Source of the DNA: Flavobacteriaceae bacterium UJ101
GTDB lineage: Bacteria; Bacteroidota; Bacteroidia; Flavobacteriales; UJ101
DNA: 64,000 bases
Direction: 5' to 3'
Assembly (NCBI GenBank): GCA_001880285.1
Contig: CP016269.1
Coordinates: forward strand, 1,684,501 to 1,748,500
The notes below the pieces were generated by a model that had not been told where the DNA came from, did not search any database, and was given only the letters and a program-made list of their open reading frames with translations. The translations under genes were made by a program, and so were the position numbers. This document shows positions 35,139 to 45,402 of this stretch, one piece after another; positions within the stretch are counted from its first letter, which is position 1; every line of letters begins with the position of its first letter.

Positions 35139-38100
35139 ATGAGGACAAATTTTACAAAGATTTTAACGTTACTCATGGTATTTATTTCTGCTATAATAAT
35201 CGCGCAGATACAAGTATCAGGAGTAGTAAAAGATTCAGAAGGAGAACCACTCCCAGGAACATATGTAGAAACAGAAAATGGTGAAAGTGTAGAAACCGAT
35301 ATAGACGGTAGGTATACTATTACAGCCAATCAAGGTGAAGAATTAACCTTTAGTTTCATCGGAATGGATGATAAAGTACAAACGGTGTCTGGGAATACTA
35401 TGGATATAGTAATGGGAGATGAAGAAGGTAATAATACAATTGATGAAGTTGTAGTTTCTACCGTATTGGGAACGAAGAAGAAAAAAGAAAATGATTTATC
35501 TTCTTCAACATTAATAAATACTGAAACTTTAGAAAAGGCAGGAGAGACAGGTATTGTTCAAGCCATGTCTGGTAAAACTTCTGGATTAAAAATCACAAGA
35601 AATAATGGTGATCCGGGAGCAGGAGCCTTTATACAAATAAGAGGTCAAAATACTATTTTAGGAGATGGATCCCCTTTGATCATTATAGATGGTGTTCCTT
35701 ATTCAAATTCAAGTGTTGGAGGAGATGTTGATGGTGTAGCACAGCAGTCACGATTAAATGATTTAAACCCTGATGATGTTAAAAATGTGACAGTAATAAA
35801 AGGGGCACAAGCAGCAGCAATTTATGGAACAGGTGCTGCAAATGGTGTGATTATAATTGAAACAAAGAAAGGAAGTAAAGGTAAAGTAAAAGTAGATATT
35901 TCATCAAGTATCGCAGTAAGTGAAATAAATGTGGAGCATGATAAGCAATCGACATTTGGGCAAGGACTTCCAAGTCATTATGTAGGCTTGTCTGAAAGTC
36001 AATTTGGATCTTGGATTGCAAACTCTTCAACCTCATGGGGAGATTATATTCCAGATCGTTCAGGAGATGCAGATGTTCTTTCAATTGGAAATGAAAGATT
36101 TGTTGCTGAAAGTGGAAATGTATACTATCCAATTCTTCAAAAAAATTCACGTAATACCTATAACGGAGTTAATAGAGATCAAATATTTCGTAAAGGAATT
36201 GCATATAATAATAATATAGGTGTATCCTTTGGAAGTGATCGATCAACAACTTATTTAAGTTATTCAAATACAGATGAAGAAGGGATTATAAAAAATTCTG
36301 ACTATAATAGACAGACTTTTAGAATTAATCAAGGAGTTAGTTTAACCGATAAAATATCGGCAAAAGTAAATGCTGCATATAGTTATATTACTTCTAATAG
36401 AATTCAACAAGGTTCAAATCTAAATGGACTTTATTTAGGGTATTTACGAACTTCACCTGATTTTGATAATACAGATTATAAAGGAACATATTATGATTCT
36501 AATAATATTCCTTTCCCAAATTCACATAGAGGTTATCGTAATTATTTAGGAGATCAAGCTAATAGTTCAGTTCCTAATTATAATGCACCTGCATATAATA
36601 ACCCAGGATGGACGATATATGAACAAAAGAATGATTCGAAGGTAAATCGTTTTAATATAACACCGTCTTTGAAATGGGATCTTAGAGATAATCTTTCGAT
36701 TAATGTCATTTACGGTTTAGATTATTATGAAGATAAAAGAAATACATTTTTCCCAGTTAATTCAGGATCATCTCAGGCTGTTGGGCAGTATGATTATATG
36801 GAATTAAGTGAAAAAAACCAGTTTTTCAATATTTTCACAACATGGAATCAGGACTTTAGTGAGAACTTTAAATTATCAACGGTTGTAGGTTTAAATTTTA
36901 AAGATGATGAATATACATCATCAGGAAGTAGAGTTACCAATTTAATTAATCCTACATCTGATTTTATTATTCCTAATGGTTCTTCTTCTAATACAAATCC
37001 TATTGCTATAAATCCTAATGTAGGTATTGTTAATGGGAAATATACTCAAAGAAAACGAAAAGGAGGTTTATATGGTACAATTTCAGCAGATATTGCTAAC
37101 CAATTATTAATTGAAGTAGCAGGAAGAATTGAAAGACCAAGTACTGTTGATAACAATATTTTTTATCCTTCTATTGCAGCAGGATGGAAGTTTACAGAAG
37201 CTTTAGGTAGTGGAGATTTTTTAACATTTGGTAAAATTAGAGCTTCTTACGCTGAAATAGGAATAGAGCCTTTACCTTATTTAAATAAAACAAGTTATTA
37301 TATAGGAGGTTATGGATCTTCATATGGAGATGTTCTAGATTCATCTCAATATGGTTCAATTCAAAGAAGTTCTGTCCAAGGTAATCCAGATTTAAAGGAA
37401 GAAAGAATTAAAGAATTTGAAATAGGTACTGATTTGAAATTCTTAAAAAATAGAGTAACTTTTCAAGCAACATATTATAATAGAGTGACGGAAGATGCCA
37501 TATTACCTTTAGATGTACCAGCATCAACAGGATATACTTCACAATATCAAAATGGTGCTAAAATAACCAATAAAGGATTTGAATTAGATTTAGGAGGGAC
37601 GATTGTAAAAACAAGTAAATTAAAATGGAAAGCAGATTTAAATTTTGCAACGAATGATAGTAAAGTAACCGATCTATTGGGAGTACAATCGTATTCATTA
37701 AATGGTTTTACCGGAACTTCTTCTCGAGTAGTGGAAGGGCAACCTTTTGGAGTTATTTGGGGTGGTCAATGGGCAAGAAATGATGATGGAAGTTTAGCGT
37801 TAGATGCTAATGGTTTTGCTCAATATGGTCAAAATGGTGTAATAGGTGATCCAAATCCAGACTGGACAGGAGGAGTTTCCAGTTCATTAGAATGGAAAGG
37901 GTTTACATTATCAGCTCTCGTAGAAACATCTCAAGGAGGAGAAATGTGGGCTGGTACTGAAGGTGTTTTAAAATATTTTGGTATTGATCCAGAAACAGCC
38001 AATATTTCGGTTGCCCCTACAGATTTGAAAACAGTAGATGGAAGAACTATTTCTGCAGGAACACGTTTTAGAGGAAATGTTCATGATTTTGGAAGTGGAC

Positions 38101-38420
38101 TTGTAGCTTTAGATGCTGAATGGTATCTCAATAACGGTGGAGGTTTTGGACAAGTAGCAGAAGATTTTGTAAAAGATGCTTCATGGACACGTTTAAGGGA
38201 AGTTTCATTGTTTTATAATATTCCTAAACAAGTAATAGAATCTACAGGTTTATCAAGAATTGAGATAGGTCTAACAGGTAGAAATTTATTTTTATGGACT
38301 GATTTTGAGGGGGTTGATCCTGAGTTGAATTTAACAGGAGCTTCAAAAGGAAGAGGATTAGATTACTTTACTAACCCTGGAACAAAATCATACTTGTTTA
38401 GTTTAAAATTATCTTTTTAA
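35139..38420 (+). CDS. SusC/RagA family TonB-linked outer membrane protein, unit 4
   Basis: A 1093-residue SusC protein. Signal peptide to about residue 23 (MRTNFTKILTLLMVF...IAQ), regulatory-like domain (PLPGTYVETENGESVETDIDGRYTI is split here only by a few changes from the other units), TonB-box-like TIDEVVVSTVLG, plug (VIKGAQAAAIYGTGAANGVIIIETKKG) and barrel ending KLSF. The start is the ATG 35139; an upstream in-frame TTG falls within the promoter. It is a full-length paralogue of unit 3 and pairs with a SusD-like_2 protein 12 bp downstream. Its N-terminal module is a little more divergent than those of units 2 and 3. The substrate is unknown but probably related to that of unit 3. Confidence 0.9.
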   Translation: MRTNFTKILTLLMVFISAIIIAQIQVSGVVKDSEGEPLPGTYVETENGESVETDIDGRYTITANQGEELTFSFIGMDDKVQTVSGNTMDIVMGDEEGNNTIDEVVVSTVLGTKKKKENDLSSSTLINTETLEKAGETGIVQAMSGKTSGLKITRNNGDPGAGAFIQIRGQNTILGDGSPLIIIDGVPYSNSSVGGDVDGVAQQSRLNDLNPDDVKNVTVIKGAQAAAIYGTGAANGVIIIETKKGSKGKVKVDISSSIAVSEINVEHDKQSTFGQGLPSHYVGLSESQFGSWIANSSTSWGDYIPDRSGDADVLSIGNERFVAESGNVYYPILQKNSRNTYNGVNRDQIFRKGIAYNNNIGVSFGSDRSTTYLSYSNTDEEGIIKNSDYNRQTFRINQGVSLTDKISAKVNAAYSYITSNRIQQGSNLNGLYLGYLRTSPDFDNTDYKGTYYDSNNIPFPNSHRGYRNYLGDQANSSVPNYNAPAYNNPGWTIYEQKNDSKVNRFNITPSLKWDLRDNLSINVIYGLDYYEDKRNTFFPVNSGSSQAVGQYDYMELSEKNQFFNIFTTWNQDFSENFKLSTVVGLNFKDDEYTSSGSRVTNLINPTSDFIIPNGSSSNTNPIAINPNVGIVNGKYTQRKRKGGLYGTISADIANQLLIEVAGRIERPSTVDNNIFYPSIAAGWKFTEALGSGDFLTFGKIRASYAEIGIEPLPYLNKTSYYIGGYGSSYGDVLDSSQYGSIQRSSVQGNPDLKEERIKEFEIGTDLKFLKNRVTFQATYYNRVTEDAILPLDVPASTGYTSQYQNGAKITNKGFELDLGGTIVKTSKLKWKADLNFATNDSKVTDLLGVQSYSLNGFTGTSSRVVEGQPFGVIWGGQWARNDDGSLALDANGFAQYGQNGVIGDPNPDWTGGVSSSLEWKGFTLSALVETSQGGEMWAGTEGVLKYFGIDPETANISVAPTDLKTVDGRTISAGTRFRGNVHDFGSGLVALDAEWYLNNGGGFGQVAEDFVKDASWTRLREVSLFYNIPKQVIESTGLSRIEIGLTGRNLFLWTDFEGVDPELNLTGASKGRGLDYFTNPGTKSYLFSLKLSF

Positions 38421-38432
38421 AAAATTGAAAAT

Positions 38433-39761
38433 ATGAAAAAAATAATAATAAATATAATGTTGGTTTGTGGATTGACTTCTTGTTCAGATTATGCTGATGT
38501 AGAGCAATATAATACAGATCCCAATAATTTCACCGACATTCCTGGAGATAGTAATATTTTGATAGGACAGTCTGAGACAGCTTTAGTAGGTTTGTTTGGA
38601 GGAGATGCTTCGAGGTTCTCAGGTGTTTTCACGAATCAATTTAATGGATGTGATCGCCAATTTGTTTCAATAAACAATTATAATGTAACTGAAAATGATT
38701 TTGAAGGTGTATGGAATGTAATTTATGCTGATGGATATGCTAATGCTCAGTTGGCACAACAAGTTGCATCTGAACAAGGAATTTATGATATAGAAGGAAC
38801 AGCCTTTATGATTCAAGGAATCTTTATGGGCGAAGCTGCAGCACTATTTGGTGATGTTCCTTATTCTCAAGCTAATCAAATTAAAACATATCCTGATCCA
38901 GTATTTGATAATCAATCAGATGTTTTTACTGGAGCTCAATCACTTTTAGACAAAGCGTTAGCTAAATTTGATCAAGGTTCAGGTGTTATAGGGGGAGAAG
39001 TTATAGCAAATCCTGAAACATCTTTAACAGGAGGTACTGCTCAGCAATTAATCCATAGTTTAAAAGCACGCTATTATTTAATTACTAAAGATTATGCGAA
39101 TGCATTGAGTGAATCTAAGAATGGTTTACCAGTAAATGCTGAATGGGAAGGATTATTTTATTCAGGTGTTAATGGTGCTCAAAATTTATATTATCAATTT
39201 AATGCAGAAAGATCTGGATATATAGGTTTATGTAATACACCATATTTATTTACATTGGTAACAGATCAATCAGCTAGATTACTTTCAACTCCAGGAGAAG
39301 TTGAAAGAGCTGCTGTTTATTTTAATGAGGAACAAGATAATTTAAATTATACTACAGAAGGAATTTTTGCACAAGATTCTTCCGTCAGCTTAATGTCTGG
39401 TATTGAAACAAAGTTAATTGAAGCTGAAGCAGCTTATAGAACTGGTGATGAAACAACTGCTACTACTGCATTTAATGAGGTGAGAGCCCAGTTAGCTACG
39501 GTTTATGGAGGAGATTTTCCTAGTACGACTTCTAGCGGTGAAACATTATTAAAAGAAATATTAGAAGAAAAATATATCTCATTAATAGGATCACCAGAAA
39601 TATTTCATGATATTAGAAGAACAAATAATCTTTTAGGTATTCCTGTTAATAGTGGGGCTGCCTTACCTGAGAGGTTTTTATATAGTTTAGCTGAATTAAA
39701 TTCTAATTCATCTGCTCCTGTTGATCCAGGTTTATTTACGAAAACATCAGTAAACCAATAG
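38433..39761 (+). CDS. SusD-like (SusD/RagB-related) surface lipoprotein, unit 4
   Basis: A 442-residue SusD-like_2 lipoprotein, lipobox GLTSC (Cys17), acidic residues soon after (SDYADVE). The shared phrases with unit 3 are SLKARYYLITKDYANALSESK, ETKLIEAEAAYRTGDETTATTAFNEVRAQL, SSGETLLKEILEEKYISL and HDIRRTNNLLGIPVNSGAALPERFLY. It differs in surface-loop length, which fits a related but not identical ligand. The gene is 12 bp after its susC and ends shortly before a terminator, so unit 4 is another two-gene operon. Confidence 0.85.
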   Translation: MKKIIINIMLVCGLTSCSDYADVEQYNTDPNNFTDIPGDSNILIGQSETALVGLFGGDASRFSGVFTNQFNGCDRQFVSINNYNVTENDFEGVWNVIYADGYANAQLAQQVASEQGIYDIEGTAFMIQGIFMGEAAALFGDVPYSQANQIKTYPDPVFDNQSDVFTGAQSLLDKALAKFDQGSGVIGGEVIANPETSLTGGTAQQLIHSLKARYYLITKDYANALSESKNGLPVNAEWEGLFYSGVNGAQNLYYQFNAERSGYIGLCNTPYLFTLVTDQSARLLSTPGEVERAAVYFNEEQDNLNYTTEGIFAQDSSVSLMSGIETKLIEAEAAYRTGDETTATTAFNEVRAQLATVYGGDFPSTTSSGETLLKEILEEKYISLIGSPEIFHDIRRTNNLLGIPVNSGAALPERFLYSLAELNSNSSAPVDPGLFTKTSVNQ

Positions 39762-39780
39762 TAACAAGTAGATACAAGTA

Positions 39781-39826
39781 AATAAGCCCTTTTTATTTAA
39801 TTATAAAGAGGGCTTATTTATTTTTT
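39781..39826 (+). terminator. Terminator of susCD unit 4
   Basis: AATAAGCCCT pairs with the stem around AGGGCTTATT (internal mismatch near the apex) and is followed by a long T-run. A further short hairpin (ACACTT...AAGTGT, about 39842-39858) follows. Confidence 0.75.
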
Positions 39827-39988
39827 TAAATTTAACATATTTAACACTTTAAGGAAGTGTGTTTTAACATAATAATCTTTAAAATAAGATACAAAATATA
39901 AAACCATTTGTCCTATTGAAAAATACTTTTTGTCGGTATAAAACTTGTTTTTTATAGAAATTAACAAGTAATCAAGATATATAAATTT

Positions 39989-40013
39989 CATATTTGAGAA
40001 TATCATAACTCAA
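39989..40013 (+). promoter_or_regulatory. -7 box and inverted-repeat operator of susC unit 5
   Basis: CATATTTG (39989-39996) overlaps an inverted repeat TTTGAG...CTCAAA whose loop is 10 bases instead of 2. No TTTG lies at the -33 position, unlike units 1-4, so activation may differ. Confidence 0.5.
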
Positions 40014-40027
40014 AAATATAATTTTCA

Positions 40028-43000
40028 ATGAGGACAAGTTTAACAAAAAAATTAACAATACTTATGTTGTTTGTAACAGGTGTATTTTATGCTCAGATAC
40101 AAGTAACAGGTATAGTTAATGATGACACTGGAGAACCACTTCCAGGTGTTTATGTAGAAAGTGCAAGTGGAGAAAGTGTAGAAACCGATATAGATGGTAA
40201 ATACACAATTGAAACAATGCAGGGAGAAAAATTAACCTTTAGTTTTATAGGATTTGATGATGTAACAAAAGATGTTACGGGGAATTCATTAAACGTAACT
40301 TTAGGGGAAGGAGCATCAGAGATTGAAACGGTAATTGTAACAGGATTAGGAGGTAAGCGCCAAGCTAGATCAATGGGATATTCGGCTGTTAAGGTAACAG
40401 GAGAAGAATTAACTGAAGTAGCAACTTCAAATCCATTGGAAACTTTATCAGGTAAAGTACCAGGAGTTGATATTTCTTCTCCGGCACAACCAGGTGCATC
40501 TACAAAGGTTATTGTGAGAGGGTTTAGTTCTATTACAGGTTCAAATAGACCTTTATATGTAGTAGATGGATCACCAATTCAGGATAATTCAGCAAGTAGT
40601 ATTGGTTCAACTAGTTCTTTTGATGCTGGTTCAGGAATTAATGATATTGATCCTAATAATATTGAAGATATTAACTTTTTAAAAGGTGCAGCAGCAACAG
40701 CACTTTATGGTTCTAGAGGAGCAAATGGTGTTATTTTAATTACAACAAAAAAAGGAAGAAATCGTTTAAGAGTAGACGTGACATCTTCTGTTGATTTTTC
40801 TGAAGTAGCTCGTGTACCACATTATCAAACACAGTTTGGACAAGGATGGGCTGGTGAAGCTTTTTCAAATGTATCAGGAGAAGGTCCAACAGCCGCTTCC
40901 AATGAGAATGGTTCTTGGGGACCAGCTTTTACAGGAACAATCAAACCTTGGGGACGTATAATTGATAATCAACAACAGATTAAACCTTATGTAGCATTAG
41001 AAGATAATATTCGTGATTTCTATGAAATTGGAAATACGTTTACAAACTCTATTACAATCTCAGGTGGAGATGATAAGTCAGATGTTGCATTAACTTATTC
41101 ATCAGTTAATTCAGATGGAGTTATTCCAACAGAACAAGATACATTTGAAAAAAGTAATATTGGAATTAATGCAGGATTAAAATATAATAAATTTAGAATT
41201 AGAGGTAGTGGTAATTATACACACAAGAATCAAAGTGCTGTACCAACTGGACAAGGTGATGATGCAGGATTTGGTAAATCTTTAATGCAAGAGATTATCC
41301 AAATGCCAAATGATATTAGTTTGGTAGATATGGAAGATCAAAATAATATTTTTAATACACCAAGTAATTTCTTTACACCTTATGCATCAAATCCATATGT
41401 AACATTAGCAAATAATAATGTTCGAATTAAGAAAGATCGTTTTTATGGAAACGTGAACTTAGGGTATGATATTACGGAAAAATTAAGTGCTAATTTTCAA
41501 ACAGGTGTGGATATTGATAACGAATCTGTGAAAAGATGGGGTGGAATAATTGAATATGCACCAGGTTCACCTCAAGATAATGCCTCAGCTAATGGTGTTG
41601 TTGGAGCTGTACAAGAAGCTAAATATACTAGAAGAGAGTATGATACTTATTTCAATTTAAATTATCTAACTGATTTGACAAGTGATTTAACATTAAATGC
41701 ATTAGGAGGTTTCTCTTATAATGAAAGAAGTGGAGATTCATTATCTGTAACAGTAACAGATTTAGATTTAGATGATTACTATGAAATAAGTAACTCGGCA
41801 GCAACTCCAACTCTGGTTCAAAGTGATTATAAAAGAAGAGTAATGGGAGTTTTTGGACAGGCAGAATTAGGATATAAAAACCGTTATTTCTTAACATTAA
41901 CAGCTCGAAATGATTGGTCTTCTACTTTGCCAACTGAAAATAACTCATATTTCTATCCTTCTGCTTCCTTAGCAGCGATAGTAGTTGATAATGGAAGTTC
42001 ATTCTTAAAATTAAGAGGAGCATGGGCTCGTGTAGGTAATGATACCAATATGTACCAAGTATATTCTACAGCAGGTCAAGCTGTGAATGATGGTTATTTT
42101 GGGTCGATTGAATATCCTTTTAATGGAATCAATGGATATGAAACCTTTGGTAGAATCGAGAACACAGATTTACAACCTGAAATTACAGATGAAATTGAAG
42201 TAGGTTTTGAAGGGAGAATCTTAAATGGAAGATTAGGTTTAGATGTAGCACTTTATAATCGTGACACAGATGGGTTAATTGTAGATTTAGCCGTTCCAAG
42301 ATCAACAGGATATTCTAATATTACAGGTAATTTTGTAGATTTAAGAAACAGAGGTATTGAATTAGCTTTAACAGCTAAACCTGTTAAATCTGAGAATTTT
42401 AACTGGGATTTAACGTATACATTTACAAAAAATGATAGTGAAGTATTAGATGTTGTTGGGGATGAATCTAAGATTGGTATCTATAGTGCTTATAGTACAC
42501 AGTTTTATGCAGAAGTTGGAAAGCCATTAGGAACTTTTTATACTCCAGGTCCAGCTATGACTGATGCAGGTCAATATATTGTGAATCCAAATAATGGATA
42601 TTATGTAGAAGATGGTTCAGAACAATATGCAGGTAATTCTCAACGTGATTTTGTTATGGGGTTACGTAATGTGTTATCTTATAAGAATTTCAGATTAGCT
42701 ATGAGTTTTGATTGGAAACAAGGTGGAGAAATGTATTCTTATACAAAACGTTTAAGTTATTTTGTTGGAAATGGTATTGAAACGACGTATAATGATCGTA
42801 ATCCATTTATTATTCCAAATTCAGTTGTTGATAATGGAGACGGTACCTATTCTGAAAATACAACGCCTGTTCAATTTGGAGATGTTACAGCTTTTTATAA
42901 TGCATCTCAAAATCCAGCAATTGAGAAGCAACATATCATTGATAAGACTTTTGTAAGAATGCGTGATTTATCATTGAGTTATAAATTACCAAGTCGTTTA

Positions 43001-43195
43001 TTAGAAGGAACAGGTTTACGTAATATAATGTTCTCGATTTATGGGAAGAATTTATTCTTATGGACTCCTGATGAAAATCCATACGTAGATCCAGAAGCAA
43101 CAAGTTATGGTAGAGGTATTCGAAGTGAATTTGGTGAATTTGCTGCTAATCCAACACAAAGAACTTATGGATTTAATGTAAAATTATCATTCTAA
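40028..43195 (+). CDS. SusC/RagA family TonB-linked outer membrane protein, unit 5
   Basis: A 1055-residue SusC protein. Signal peptide MRTSLTKKLTILMLFVTGVFYAQ, regulatory-like domain to about residue 105 (the most divergent of the five: KYTIETMQGEKLTFSFIGFDD), TonB-box-like EIETVIVTGLGGKRQ, plug (FLKGAAATALYGSRGANGVILITTKKG) and a barrel ending KLSF. The plug-barrel part is of a third subfamily, distinct from units 1-2 and 3-4. It heads a four-gene operon: a SusD-like partner 18 bp downstream and two further lipoproteins. The extra lipoproteins suggest a larger surface complex than in the other units. The substrate is unknown. Confidence 0.9.
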   Translation: MRTSLTKKLTILMLFVTGVFYAQIQVTGIVNDDTGEPLPGVYVESASGESVETDIDGKYTIETMQGEKLTFSFIGFDDVTKDVTGNSLNVTLGEGASEIETVIVTGLGGKRQARSMGYSAVKVTGEELTEVATSNPLETLSGKVPGVDISSPAQPGASTKVIVRGFSSITGSNRPLYVVDGSPIQDNSASSIGSTSSFDAGSGINDIDPNNIEDINFLKGAAATALYGSRGANGVILITTKKGRNRLRVDVTSSVDFSEVARVPHYQTQFGQGWAGEAFSNVSGEGPTAASNENGSWGPAFTGTIKPWGRIIDNQQQIKPYVALEDNIRDFYEIGNTFTNSITISGGDDKSDVALTYSSVNSDGVIPTEQDTFEKSNIGINAGLKYNKFRIRGSGNYTHKNQSAVPTGQGDDAGFGKSLMQEIIQMPNDISLVDMEDQNNIFNTPSNFFTPYASNPYVTLANNNVRIKKDRFYGNVNLGYDITEKLSANFQTGVDIDNESVKRWGGIIEYAPGSPQDNASANGVVGAVQEAKYTRREYDTYFNLNYLTDLTSDLTLNALGGFSYNERSGDSLSVTVTDLDLDDYYEISNSAATPTLVQSDYKRRVMGVFGQAELGYKNRYFLTLTARNDWSSTLPTENNSYFYPSASLAAIVVDNGSSFLKLRGAWARVGNDTNMYQVYSTAGQAVNDGYFGSIEYPFNGINGYETFGRIENTDLQPEITDEIEVGFEGRILNGRLGLDVALYNRDTDGLIVDLAVPRSTGYSNITGNFVDLRNRGIELALTAKPVKSENFNWDLTYTFTKNDSEVLDVVGDESKIGIYSAYSTQFYAEVGKPLGTFYTPGPAMTDAGQYIVNPNNGYYVEDGSEQYAGNSQRDFVMGLRNVLSYKNFRLAMSFDWKQGGEMYSYTKRLSYFVGNGIETTYNDRNPFIIPNSVVDNGDGTYSENTTPVQFGDVTAFYNASQNPAIEKQHIIDKTFVRMRDLSLSYKLPSRLLEGTGLRNIMFSIYGKNLFLWTPDENPYVDPEATSYGRGIRSEFGEFAANPTQRTYGFNVKLSF

Positions 43196-43213
43196 TTTAA
43201 AATTAATAAAGAG

Positions 43214-44653
43214 ATGAATAAAAAAATATTAGCATTGATTTTCACAGGAGCATTAGTTTTTAACTCATGTGATGAACAATTAGATATAAATAAAGATCCC
43301 GATTTATTGGCACCAGAGGCGGTTCCTTTAAATTCACAGATGCCAGCAGGTGTAACGGGAGTTGCAGCTTCAGCAGGATCTTATTACGCTTTAATAGGTG
43401 GTTTTTGGAGTCAATTTTGGACACAAAGTGCTGTAGCAAATCAATATAAACAAATAGATGATTATTCTATTAATAGTGGAGATGGTATGGTTAACGGGAG
43501 TTGGTCTTCTATGTATGATGCTCTAACAGACATACGTTCTGTAAAAGCAAATGCAGAAACTGCTGAAAACTGGAATTATTATTTAATGGCAACGGTTATG
43601 GAAGTATATGCTTCTCAAATCTTAGTAGATTTTTACGGATCTATTCCGTATTCTCAAGCAAATGATCCGGCTAATTTAGATCCAGAATTTGAATCAGCTG
43701 ATGTAGTTTATGATTTAATGGCTGCCAATTTGAATACAGCATTAGCAAAAGATTTATCAACTTCAAGTATTGATGTAATTCCAGGGAGTGATGATTTCAT
43801 TTTTGGAGGTGATATGACAAAATGGACACAGTTTGCAAATACGTTATTATTAAAAGTTTACTTAAGACAGTCTGAAGTAAGGCCAAGTGTGGCTGAAGCA
43901 GGTGCGAAAACGTTATTGGCAAAAAATAACTTCTTGATGGAAAGTGCAGCTATTACACAGTTTATTGATGAAGCGAATAGAAGTAACCCTTTATATGAAA
44001 CAGATAGAAGACAATTAAATGTTGGAACCAATTTAAGAGCTAGTACAACATTAGGATCTTTCTTAGATCAAAATGCTGATCCAAGATTAGCAAAATTCTA
44101 TGATGGAACAACATTTCAAGATCAAGGAGATTTTGATCAAGGTTCTGGTAGTGCTTCAGTTGTAATATTAAGTGCTACAGATCCAGTATATTTTATCTCA
44201 GCAGCTGAAAGCTATTTCTTGCAAGCAGAAGCAGATTTACGTTATAATGGTGGAAGTAATGCGCAAACTTTATATGAAGAAGGTGTAAAAGCAGCCTTTG
44301 CTCAATGGGAATTGGATGCCACAGATCTATTAGCAGGAGCGTACGCATATCCAGCAGGTACTGAAGATGAAAACATAGAGGCTGTTATTACTCAAAAATG
44401 GATTTCATTCTTTCCAGGAAATGGTTATGAAGGATTTATTGAGCATAATAGGACTAATTATCCGATGGAAACAACAACGGCACAATCAGATCCTACTTAT
44501 ATTCCAGGACAATTTGCTTATTCTGTTGAGGGAACCACAGGAGGAGCTTTTCCAAGGAGATTAGAATATTCTCAACAGGAAAGACAACGTAATTCTAATG
44601 CGCCAACTACTTTACTTCCAGTTACGGAAAAAGTATGGTATGATGCTAACTAA
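43214..44653 (+). CDS. SusD-like (SusD/RagB-related) surface lipoprotein, unit 5
   Basis: A 479-residue SusD-like_2 lipoprotein with lipobox VFNSC (Cys19) and DEQLDINKDPDL after it. Motifs include NSQMPAGVTGVAAS, WNYYLMATVMEVYASQILVDFYGSIPYSQAND, FANTLLLKVYLRQSE, ISAAESYFLQAEADLRYNGG and NIEAVITQKWISFFPGNGYEGFIEHNRTNYP, then EYSQQERQRNSNAP at the end. These phrases are typical of nutrient-binding partners of RagA-like importers. It is followed after 12 bp by a further lipoprotein gene. It belongs to a different branch from the unit 3 and 4 partners. Confidence 0.85.
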   Translation: MNKKILALIFTGALVFNSCDEQLDINKDPDLLAPEAVPLNSQMPAGVTGVAASAGSYYALIGGFWSQFWTQSAVANQYKQIDDYSINSGDGMVNGSWSSMYDALTDIRSVKANAETAENWNYYLMATVMEVYASQILVDFYGSIPYSQANDPANLDPEFESADVVYDLMAANLNTALAKDLSTSSIDVIPGSDDFIFGGDMTKWTQFANTLLLKVYLRQSEVRPSVAEAGAKTLLAKNNFLMESAAITQFIDEANRSNPLYETDRRQLNVGTNLRASTTLGSFLDQNADPRLAKFYDGTTFQDQGDFDQGSGSASVVILSATDPVYFISAAESYFLQAEADLRYNGGSNAQTLYEEGVKAAFAQWELDATDLLAGAYAYPAGTEDENIEAVITQKWISFFPGNGYEGFIEHNRTNYPMETTTAQSDPTYIPGQFAYSVEGTTGGAFPRRLEYSQQERQRNSNAPTTLLPVTEKVWYDAN

Positions 44654-44665
44654 AAATTAAAAAAG

Positions 44666-45385
44666 ATGAAGAAATTATTAATATTAATAAGCTCAGCATT
44701 ATTAATTTATTCTTGTGCAGATGATGATACTAAAAATGTATCGAGTGTAACAAGTTATCCAATTGTTGAAGTGGTTGGAGATGCTGTAACTTTAGTGCCA
44801 TTTGGAGATACTTATACTGATGAAGGTGCTATTGCAACAGAAGGTGGAGTAGAAATTCCAGTAACAACAACAAACTCTGCAGGAGTGTACTGGTCAGCTG
44901 CAGGAGTTGATACTAATTCTCCTGATAAATATACTGTAACGTATTCTGCAACAAATTCTGATGGATTTGATGGTACAGGATTACGTGATGTTTGGGTAGC
45001 CAATACTGGAGATTTAACATCAAATATTGAAGGATTATATTTATCTTCTGTTCAAAGAGTAGGAAGTGATAGTCATTCTGATTTACAATATGTTATTATA
45101 AGAAGTCTTGGTGGCAATCAATATGAATTGTCTCATGCAGTTGGAGGATACTATGATATGGGTAGAGCATATGGATCTGGATACGCTGCTCGAGGAGCTG
45201 AAATCACAGCTAATGATATTGCAACAAATGATTTTTCAGTAACTAATGCACAATTTCCAATTTGGGGGAATATAGTTGAAGTTACAGAATTTAAGGTTGA
45301 TGCAGCTGCAAAAACAGTAACGTATATTGGTACTGGTGATTGGGGCTCTGCTTTTGAGGTGACATTAACTCAAGTACAATTATAA
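44666..45385 (+). CDS. Surface lipoprotein with Ig-like (DUF5011-like) domain, unit 5
   Basis: A 239-residue lipoprotein: lipobox LIYSC (Cys17) followed by ADDDTKN, an acidic surface-export-like stretch. Residues about 30-110 resemble the Ig-like DUF5011 family (PIVEVVGDAVTLVPFGDTYTDEGAIAT, YTVTYSATNSDG). The C-terminal half (about 115-239) is a beta-rich domain seen in accessory lipoproteins of SusCD loci, with no catalytic motif I can see. It lies 12 bp after the SusD-like gene and 17 bp before the next lipoprotein gene, so it is part of the unit 5 operon. A role as an extra surface ligand-binding or spacer protein is inferred from context. Confidence 0.65.
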   Translation: MKKLLILISSALLIYSCADDDTKNVSSVTSYPIVEVVGDAVTLVPFGDTYTDEGAIATEGGVEIPVTTTNSAGVYWSAAGVDTNSPDKYTVTYSATNSDGFDGTGLRDVWVANTGDLTSNIEGLYLSSVQRVGSDSHSDLQYVIIRSLGGNQYELSHAVGGYYDMGRAYGSGYAARGAEITANDIATNDFSVTNAQFPIWGNIVEVTEFKVDAAAKTVTYIGTGDWGSAFEVTLTQVQL

Positions 45386-45402
45386 TTAAAAATTAAAACA
45401 AT

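Noticed and set aside
21014-40013. The susC inverted repeats as DNA-inversion (phase-variation) sites
   Set aside because: All five units point the same way, no invertase gene is present, and the repeats are short. Inversion is not supported; homologous exchange between the direct repeats is more likely.
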